A stretch of 64,000 nt of DNA from the NCBI GenBank assembly GCA_916048095.2, contig CAJZIA020000005.1, positions 124,001 through 188,000 of the forward strand. The letters are read 5' to 3'. Positions within the stretch are counted from its first letter, which is position 1. Each line of letters opens with the position of its first letter. The stretch is from Sacculina carcini (Eukaryota; Arthropoda; Thecostraca; Sacculinidae). The notes under the pieces are model-generated. The model saw only the letters and a list, made by a program, of their open reading frames with translations. It had not been told where the DNA came from and searched no databases. Below, in pieces: positions 56,201 through 64,000 of the stretch. Position numbers and translations under genes: made by a program.

Positions 56201-58074
56201 CACTTAGGGCACACTTGGGTAACACTTAGGGCACACTTAGGTAACACTTAGGGCACACTTAGGTAACACTTAGGGCACACTTAGGTAACACTTAGGTAAC
56301 ACTTAGGTAACACTTAGGTAACACTTGGGTAACACTTAGGTAACACTTAGGGCACACTTAGGTAACACTTAGGGCACACTTAGGTAACACTTAGGGCACA
56401 CTTAGGTAACACTTAGGGCACACTTAGGTCACACTTAGGTAACACTTAGGTAACACTTGGTTAACACTTAGGTAACACTTAGGGCACACTTAGGTAACAC
56501 TTAGGGCACACCTAGGTAACACTTAGGGCACACTTAGGTCACACTTAGGTAACACTTAGGTAACACTTGGGTAACACTTAGGTAACACTTAGGGCACACT
56601 TAGGTAACACTTAGGGCACACTTAGGTAACACTTAGGGCACACTTAGGTAACACTTAGGGCACACTTAGGTAACACTTAGGGCACACTTAGGTAACACTT
56701 AGGGCACACTTAGATAACACTTAGGTAACACTTGGGTAACACTTGGGTAACACTTAGGTAACACTTAGGTAACACTTAGGGTACACTTAGGTAACACTTA
56801 GGGCACACTTAGGTAACACTTAGGGCACACTTAGGTAACACTTAGGTAACACTTAGGTAACACTTAGGTAACACTTAGGGCACACTTAGGTAACACATAT
56901 GTAACACTTAGGTAACTCTTAGGTAACACTTAGGTAGCACTTAGGTAACACTTAGGGCACACTTAGGTAACACTTAGGGCACACTTAGATAACACTTGGG
57001 TAACACTTAGGTAACACTTAGGTAACACTTAGGGTACACTTAGGTAACACTTAGGGTACACTTAGGTAACACTTAAGGCACACTTAGGTAACACTTAGGT
57101 AACACTTAGGTAACACTTAGGTAACACTTAGGGCACACTTAGGTAACACTTAGGGCATACTTAGGTAACACTTAGGGCGCACTAAGGTAACACTTAGGGC
57201 ACACTTAGGTAACACTTAGGGCACACTTAGGTAACACTTAGGGCACACTTAGGTAACACTTAGGGCACACTTAGGGCACACTTAGGGCACACTTAGGTAA
57301 CACTTAGGGCACACTTAGGTAACACTTAGGGCACACTTAGGTAACACTTAGGGCACACTTAGGTCACACTTAGGTAACACTTAGGTAACACTTGGGTAAC
57401 ACTTAGGTAACACTTAGGTAACACTTAGGGTACACTTAGGTAACACTTAGGGTACACTTAGGTAACACTTAAGGCACACTTAGGTAACACTTAGGTAACA
57501 CTTAGATAACACTTAGGGCACACTTAGGTAACACTTAGGGCACACTTAGGTAACACTTAGGGCACACTTAGGTAACACTTAGGGCACACTTAGGTAACAC
57601 TTAGGGCACAATTAGGTAACACTTATGTAACACTTAGGTAACTCTTAGGTAACACTTAGGTAGCACTTAGGTAACACTTAGGGTACACTTAGGTAACACT
57701 TAGGGCACACCTAGGTAACACTTAGGGCACACTTAGGTAACACTTAGGGCGCACTAAGGTAACACTTAGGGCACACTTAGGTAACACTTAGGGCACACTT
57801 AGGTAACACTTAGGGCACACTTAGGGCACACTTAGGGCACACTTAGGTAACACTTAGGGCACACTTAGGTAACACTTAGGTAACACTTAGGTAACACTTA
57901 GGTAACACTTAGGGCACACTTAGGTAACACTTATGTAACACTTAGGTAACTCTTAGGTAACACTTAGGTAACACTTAGGGTACACTTAGGTAACACTTAG
58001 GGCACACTTAGGTAACACTTAGGTAACACTTAGGTAACACTTAGGTAACACTTAGGGCACACTTAGGTAACACT
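53253..58074 (+). repeat. Mixed HOR blocks with several irregular joins
   Basis: X-type cassettes at 53,253, 54,067, 54,309 and 55,266, with block lengths of 814, 242, 341, 242, 374, 341, 143 and 1,144 bp. The Z at 55,629 is followed by B instead of S, and the 143-bp block is the shortest in the window. A unique CACTTTGGTAA lies near 54,859. From about 56,000 to 57,500 it matches 34,650-36,100. At about 57,503 a D monomer interrupts the B tail after K and is followed by B-P dimers and CAATTAGGTAA, a likely exchange joint. Confidence 0.72.
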
Positions 58075-60286
58075 TAGGTAACACTTAGGTAACACTTAGG
58101 TAACACTTAGGTAACACTTAGGGCACACTTAGGTAACACTTATGTAACACTTAGGTAACTCTTAGGTAACACTTAGGTAGCACTTAGGTAACACTTAGGG
58201 TACACTTAGGTAACACTTAGGGCACACCTAGGTAACACTTAGGGCACACTTAGGTAACACTTAGGGCGCACTAAGGTAACACTTAGGGCACACTTAGGTA
58301 ACACTTAGGGCACACTTAGGTAACACTTAGGGCACACTTAGGTAACACTTAGGGCACACTTAGGTAACACTTAGGGCACAATTAGGTAACACTTATGTAA
58401 CACTTAGGTAACTCTTAGGTAACACTTAGGTAGCACTTAGGTAACACTTAGGGTACACTTAGGTAACACTTAGGGCACACCTAGGTAACACTTAGGGCAC
58501 ACTTAGGTAACACTTAGGGCGCACTAAGGTAACACTTAGGGCACACTTAGGTAACACTTAGGGCACACTTAGGTAACACTTAGGGCACACTTAGGGCACA
58601 CTTAGGGCACACTTAGGTAACACTTAGGGCACACTTAGGTAACACTTAGGGCACACTTAGGTAACACTTAGGGCACACTTAGGTCACACTTAGGTAACAC
58701 TTAGGTAACACTTGGGTAACACTTAGGTAACACTTAGGTAACACTTAGGGTACACTTAGGTAACACTTAGGGTACACTTAGGTAACACTTAAGGCACACT
58801 TAGGTAACACTTAGGTAACACTTAGGTAACACTTAGGGCACACTTAGGTAACACTTAGGGCACACTTAGGGCACACTTAGGGCACACTTAGGTAACACTT
58901 AGGGCGCACTAAGGTAACACTTAGGGCACACTTAGGTAACACTTAAGGCACACTTAGGTAACACTTAGGGTACACTTAGGTAACACTTAGGGTACACTTA
59001 GGTAACACTTAAGGCACACTTAGGTAACACTTAGGTAACACTTAGGTAACACTTAGGGCACACTTAGGTAACACTTAGGGCACACTTAGGGCACACTTAG
59101 GGCACACTTAGGTAACACTTAGGGCGCACTAAGGTAACACTTAGGGCACACTTAGGTAACACTTAGGGCACACTTAGGTAACACTTAAGGCACACTTAGG
59201 TAACACTTAGGGCACACTTAGGTAACACTTAGGGCACACTTAGGTAACACTTAGGGCACACTTAGGTAACACTTAGGGCACACTTAGATAACACTTAGGT
59301 AACACTTGGGTAACACTTGGGTAACACTTAGGTAACACTTAGGTAACACTTAGGGTACACTTAGGTAACACTTAGGGCACACTTAGGTAACACTTAGGGC
59401 ACACTTAGGTAACACTTAGGTAACACTTAGGTAACACTTAGGTAACACTTAGGTAACACTTAGGGCACACTTAGGTAACACATATGTAACACTTAGGTAA
59501 CTCTTAGGTAACACTTAGGTAGCACTTAGGTAACACTTAGGGCACACTTAGGTAACACTTAGGGCACACTTAGGTAACACTTAGGGCACACTTAGGTAAC
59601 ACTTAGGGCACACTTAGGTAACACTTAGGTAACACTTAGGGCACACTTAGGTAACACTTAGGTAACACTTGGGTAACACTTAGGTAACACTTAGGTAACA
59701 CTTAGGGTACACTTAGGTAACACTTAGGGTACACTTAGGTAACACTTAGGGCACACTTAGGTAACACTTAGGTAACACTTAGGTAACACTTAGGTAACAC
59801 TTAGGGCACACTTAGGTAACACTTATGTAACACTTAGGTAACTCTTAGGTAACACTTAGGTAGCACTTAGGTAACACTTAGGGTACACTTAGGTAACACT
59901 TAGGTAACACTTGGGTAACACTTAGGTAACACTTAGGTAACACTTAGGGTACACTTAGGTAACACTTAGGGTACACTTAGGTAACACTTAGGGCACACTT
60001 AGGTAACACTTAGGTAACACTTAGGTAACACTTAGGTAACACTTAGGGCACACTTAGGTAACACTTATGTAACACTTAGGTAACTCTTAGGTAACACTTA
60101 GGTAGCACTTAGGTAACACTTAGGGTACACTTAGGTAACACTTAGGGCACACTTAGGTAACACTTGGGGCACACTTAGGTAACACTTAGGGCACACTTAG
60201 GTAACACTTAGGGCACACTTATGTAACACTTAGGGTACACTTAGGTAACACTTAGGGTACACTTAGGTAACACTTAGGGCACACTT
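58075..60286 (+). repeat. 2,211-bp tandem duplication, copy 1
   Basis: Z spacings from 58,159 are 253, 1,089, 341, 242, 286; the same series starts at 60,370, an offset of 2,211 bp (201 monomers, no length variant). It contains CACCTAGG and CAATT markers, three CpG-bearing pairs within about 400 bp, and the nested 220-bp doubling at 58,731-59,170. Confidence 0.83.
58731..59170 (+). repeat. Nested 220-bp (20-monomer) tandem duplication
   Basis: 58,731-58,944 matches 58,951-59,164 at an offset of 220 bp. The repeat covers Q-B-Q-B-K, three B, P-B, three P, B, and the CpG-bearing pair. It ends where K (near 58,941) is matched by P (near 59,161). The same doubling is present at 60,942-61,381, so it occurred before the 2,211-bp duplication. 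Confidence 0.82.
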
Positions 60287-62497
60287 AGGTAACACTTAGG
60301 TAACACTTAGGTAACACTTAGGTAACACTTAGGGCACACTTAGGTAACACTTATGTAACACTTAGGTAACTCTTAGGTAACACTTAGGTAGCACTTAGGT
60401 AACACTTAGGGTACACTTAGGTAACACTTAGGGCACACCTAGGTAACACTTAGGGCACACTTAGGTAACACTTAGGGCGCACTAAGGTAACACTTAGGGC
60501 ACACTTAGGTAACACTTAGGGCACACTTAGGTAACACTTAGGGCACACTTAGGTAACACTTAGGGCACACTTAGGTAACACTTAGGGCACAATTAGGTAA
60601 CACTTATGTAACACTTAGGTAACTCTTAGGTAACACTTAGGTAGCACTTAGGTAACACTTAGGGTACACTTAGGTAACACTTAGGGCACACCTAGGTAAC
60701 ACTTAGGGCACACTTAGGTAACACTTAGGGCGCACTAAGGTAACACTTAGGGCACACTTAGGTAACACTTAGGGCACACTTAGGTAACACTTAGGGCACA
60801 CTTAGGGCACACTTAGGGCACACTTAGGTAACACTTAGGGCACACTTAGGTAACACTTAGGGCACACTTAGGTAACACTTAGGGCACACTTAGGTCACAC
60901 TTAGGTAACACTTAGGTAACACTTGGGTAACACTTAGGTAACACTTAGGTAACACTTAGGGTACACTTAGGTAACACTTAGGGTACACTTAGGTAACACT
61001 TAAGGCACACTTAGGTAACACTTAGGTAACACTTAGGTAACACTTAGGGCACACTTAGGTAACACTTAGGGCACACTTAGGGCACACTTAGGGCACACTT
61101 AGGTAACACTTAGGGCGCACTAAGGTAACACTTAGGGCACACTTAGGTAACACTTAAGGCACACTTAGGTAACACTTAGGGTACACTTAGGTAACACTTA
61201 GGGTACACTTAGGTAACACTTAAGGCACACTTAGGTAACACTTAGGTAACACTTAGGTAACACTTAGGGCACACTTAGGTAACACTTAGGGCACACTTAG
61301 GGCACACTTAGGGCACACTTAGGTAACACTTAGGGCGCACTAAGGTAACACTTAGGGCACACTTAGGTAACACTTAGGGCACACTTAGGTAACACTTAAG
61401 GCACACTTAGGTAACACTTAGGGCACACTTAGGTAACACTTAGGGCACACTTAGGTAACACTTAGGGCACACTTAGGTAACACTTAGGGCACACTTAGAT
61501 AACACTTAGGTAACACTTGGGTAACACTTGGGTAACACTTAGGTAACACTTAGGTAACACTTAGGGTACACTTAGGTAACACTTAGGGCACACTTAGGTA
61601 ACACTTAGGGCACACTTAGGTAACACTTAGGTAACACTTAGGTAACACTTAGGTAACACTTAGGTAACACTTAGGGCACACTTAGGTAACACATATGTAA
61701 CACTTAGGTAACTCTTAGGTAACACTTAGGTAGCACTTAGGTAACACTTAGGGCACACTTAGGTAACACTTAGGGCACACTTAGGTAACACTTAGGGCAC
61801 ACTTAGGTAACACTTAGGGCACACTTAGGTAACACTTAGGTAACACTTAGGGCACACTTAGGTAACACTTAGGTAACACTTGGGTAACACTTAGGTAACA
61901 CTTAGGTAACACTTAGGGTACACTTAGGTAACACTTAGGGTACACTTAGGTAACACTTAGGGCACACTTAGGTAACACTTAGGTAACACTTAGGTAACAC
62001 TTAGGTAACACTTAGGGCACACTTAGGTAACACTTATGTAACACTTAGGTAACTCTTAGGTAACACTTAGGTAGCACTTAGGTAACACTTAGGGTACACT
62101 TAGGTAACACTTAGGTAACACTTGGGTAACACTTAGGTAACACTTAGGTAACACTTAGGGTACACTTAGGTAACACTTAGGGTACACTTAGGTAACACTT
62201 AGGGCACACTTAGGTAACACTTAGGTAACACTTAGGTAACACTTAGGTAACACTTAGGGCACACTTAGGTAACACTTATGTAACACTTAGGTAACTCTTA
62301 GGTAACACTTAGGTAGCACTTAGGTAACACTTAGGGTACACTTAGGTAACACTTAGGGCACACTTAGGTAACACTTGGGGCACACTTAGGTAACACTTAG
62401 GGCACACTTAGGTAACACTTAGGGCACACTTATGTAACACTTAGGGTACACTTAGGTAACACTTAGGGTACACTTAGGTAACACTTAGGGCACACTT
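60287..62497 (+). repeat. 2,211-bp tandem duplication, copy 2
   Basis: Matches copy 1 through the 253, 1,089, 341, 242 and 286-bp spacings, then continues into a 736-bp block, where copy 1 had returned to the CACCTAGG-bearing start of the unit. Its right half forms the start of copy 3 of the 1,605-bp supra-block, so units of different sizes overlap here. Confidence 0.82.
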
Positions 62498-63294
62498 AGG
62501 TAACACTTAGGTAACACTTAGGTAACACTTAGGTAACACTTAGGGCACACTTAGGTAACACTTATGTAACACTTAGGTAACTCTTAGGTAACACTTAGGT
62601 AGCACTTAGGTAACACTTAGGGTACACTTAGGTAACACTTAGGGCACACTTAGGTAACACTTGGGGCACACTTAGGTAACACTTAGGGCACACTTAGGTA
62701 ACACTTAGGGCACACTTATGTAACACTTAGGGTACACTTAGGTAACACTTAGGGCACACTTAGGTAACACTTAGGCACACTTAGGTAACACTTAGGGCAC
62801 ACTTAGGTAACACTTAGGGCACACTTAGGTAACACTTAGGTAACACTTAGGGCACACTTAGGTAACACTTAGGGCACACTTAGGTAACACTTAGGTAACA
62901 CTTAGGGCACACTTAGGTAACACTTAGGGCACACTTAGGTAACACTTAGGGCGCACTAAGGTAACACTTAGGGCACACTTAGGTAACACTTAGGGCACAC
63001 TTAGGTAACACTTAGGGCACACTTAGGTAACACTTAGGGCACACTTAGGTAACACTTAGGGCACACTTGGGTAACACTTAGGGCACACTTAGGTAACACT
63101 TAGGGCACACTTAGATAACACTTAGGTAACACTTGGGTAACACTTGGGTAACACTTAGGTAACACTTAGGTAACACTTAGGGCACACTTAGGTAACACTT
63201 AGGGCACACTTAGGTAACACTTAGGGCACACTTAGGTAACACTTAGGTAACACTTAGGTAACACTTAGGTAACACTTAGGGCACACTTAGGTAA
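61690..63294 (+). repeat. 1,605-bp supra-block 341+242+286+736, copy 3
   Basis: Same four blocks and spacings as at 29,249 and 51,648; CACTTAGGCA at 62,768-62,777 and CpG near 62,951. One visible change: the Q after the double W (near 53,137 in copy 2) is P near 63,175 here. Confidence 0.85.
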
Positions 63295-64000
63295 CACATA
63301 TGTAACACTTAGGTAACTCTTAGGTAACACTTAGGTAGCACTTAGGTAACACTTAGGGCACACTTAGGTAACACTTAGGGCACACTTAGGTAACACTTAG
63401 GGCACACTTAGGTAGCACTTAGGGCACACTTAGGTAACACTTAGGTAACACTTAGGGCACACTTAGGTAACACTTAGGTAACACTTGGGTAACACTTAGG
63501 TAACACTTAGGGTACACTTAGGTAACACTTAAGGCACACTTAGGTAACACTTGGGGCACACTTAGGTAACACTTAGGGCACACTTAGGTAACACTTAGGG
63601 CACACTTAGGTAACACTTAGGGCACACTTAGGTAACACTTAGGGTACACTTAGGTAACACTTAGGGCACACTTAGGTAACACTTAGGCACACTTAGGTAA
63701 CACTTAGGGCACACTTAGGTAACACTTAGGGCACACTTAGGTAACACTTAGGTAACACTTAGGGCACACTTAGGTAACACTTAGGGCACACTTAGGTAAC
63801 ACTTAGGTAACACTTAGGGCACACTTAGGTAACACTTAGGGCACACTTAGGTAACACTTAGGGCACACTTAGGTAACACTTAGGGCACACCTAGATAACA
63901 CTTAGGTAACACTTAGGTAACACTTGGGTAACACTTAGGTAACACTTAGGTAACACTTAGGTAACACTTAGGGTACACTTAGGTAACACTTAGGGCACAC
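63295..64000 (+). repeat. X-type block cut by the window end
   Basis: Matches 50,164-50,869 at an offset of 13,131 bp, including the extra S near 63,411, K, V, CACTTAGGCA at 63,680-63,689 and CACCTAGATAA near 63,890. The array is still in full register at base 64,000, so it continues to the right. Confidence 0.85.

Larger units (their letters stand above)
19989..63689 (+). repeat. 10-bp monomer class CACTTAGGCA (13 sites)
   Basis: Thirteen monomers read CACTTAGGCA, a one-base loss from P: 19,989, 24,839, 30,327, 31,448, 33,779, 39,652, 41,532, 45,667, 49,637, 50,549, 52,726, 62,768 and 63,680 (start positions). None occurs before 19.9 kb. Each sits one or two monomers after a Q-B-P-B stretch, so all probably descend from one deletion copied around by duplication. 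The coordinates span all sites. Confidence 0.87.
1..64000 (+). repeat. 11-bp satellite array filling the whole window
   Basis: Every line of the window resolves into 11-bp monomers of consensus CACTTAGGTAA, all in one orientation. The commonest variants change the last three bases (GCA or GTA for TAA). The only length variants I saw are a few 10-bp monomers. Base 1 falls inside a monomer and base 64,000 inside another, so both array edges lie outside. No stretch of unique sequence, and no gap longer than a base, interrupts it. Nearly every monomer carries TAG and/or TAA on the + strand and most carry TAA on the - strand. Because 11 is not divisible by 3 these stops rotate through all frames, so no coding region is possible. 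This is satellite DNA, probably heterochromatic; species and chromosomal position cannot be told from the sequence. The strand given is that on which the unit reads TTAGG. Confidence 0.98.

Noticed and set aside
17770-62497. Assembly duplication as the explanation of the near-identical tandem pairs
   Set aside because: Not excluded. Each pair carries a few distinguishing bases and the sizes differ (4,850, 2,331, 1,880, 2,211 bp), which favours real events, but only read depth and spanning reads can settle it.
1-64000. Active telomere made of TTAGG or TTAGGG repeats
   Set aside because: The string occurs once per 11 bp with TAACAC-type spacers and never as direct TTAGG-TTAGG. Fixed higher-order variants also point to recombination-driven amplification rather than telomerase.
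1-64000. CRISPR array
   Set aside because: Units are 11 bp, contiguous, and have no unique spacers; there are no cas genes in the window.
1-64000. Repeat-protein gene or coding minisatellite
   Set aside because: Period 11 shifts frame every unit, and stop codons in most monomers on both strands close all six frames every few dozen bases.
1-64000. Plasmid or phage iteron origin (22-bp dimers)
   Set aside because: Iteron clusters hold a handful to a few dozen units next to a rep gene. Thousands of units with no gene do not fit.
1-64000. CENP-B box or other known centromere motif
   Set aside because: A CENP-B box needs TTCG and CGGG; the array has no such sequence and almost no CpG. Centromere identity can be neither supported nor excluded.

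Overview
The whole 64,000-base window is one satellite DNA array. From base 1 to base 64,000 it is built from roughly 5,800 head-to-tail copies of an 11-bp monomer, all in the same orientation, with consensus CACTTAGGTAA (equivalently TTAGGTAACAC). I found no unique sequence, gene, RNA gene, transposon, CRISPR array or array edge. The first 7 bases are a partial monomer and the last bases run on as monomers, so the array extends beyond both ends. Reading frames cannot open: 11 is not a multiple of 3, nearly every monomer carries TAG and/or TAA on the + strand and most carry TAA (from CCTAAG) on the - strand, so all six frames close every few dozen bases. An array of this size with layered higher-order repeats (HORs) points to heterochromatin (pericentromeric, subtelomeric or similar) in a eukaryotic chromosome. 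Species cannot be read from it. The TTAGG string in the monomer matches the arthropod telomere unit, but that is only a weak hint.

Monomer classes used below: B = CACTTAGGTAA (base type), P = CACTTAGGGCA, Q = CACTTAGGGTA, X = CACATATGTAA, M = CACTTATGTAA, Z = CTCTTAGGTAA, S = CACTTAGGTAG, m = CACTTATGTAG, W = CACTTGGGTAA, V = CACTTGGGGCA, D = CACTTAGATAA, R = CACTTAGGTCA, K = CACTTAAGGCA, plus two 10-bp deletion forms (CACTTGGGCA and CACTTAGGCA). B and P often alternate, giving a 22-bp dimer. On top of that lies a strict higher-order grammar. A four-monomer start cassette (X or M, then B, Z, and S or m) recurs; I hand-counted about 134 Z monomers. The distances between successive Z monomers are always a multiple of 11, or one base less where a 10-bp monomer intervenes. 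Common blocks are 242 bp (22 monomers), 286 bp (26), 341 bp (31), 506 bp (46), 561 bp (51) and 736 or 835 bp (67 or 76 monomers less 1 bp).

Layout. 1-14,191: blocks with the CACTTGGGCA marker, three copies of a 1,396-bp supra-block, and a 1.7-2.0-kb segment repeated 9,357 bp apart. 14,192-17,770: transition. 17,770-27,470: a 4,850-bp tandem duplication, nearly identical. 27,470-30,340: mixed blocks. 30,340-35,000: a 2,331-bp tandem duplication. 35,045-38,150: mixed. 38,160-41,920: a 1,880-bp tandem duplication, with a third relative about 4.1 kb downstream. 41,920-58,075: mixed HORs, including segments shared with 35 kb, 30 kb and 62 kb. 58,075-62,497: a 2,211-bp tandem duplication containing a nested 220-bp duplication. 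62,498-64,000: a copy of 49.4-50.9 kb.

The picture is of an array shaped by repeated unequal exchange or conversion at scales from 77 bp to about 5 kb, always in register with the 11-bp unit. Counts and coordinates are hand-made; breakpoints inside such repetitive DNA are uncertain by at least one or two monomers.
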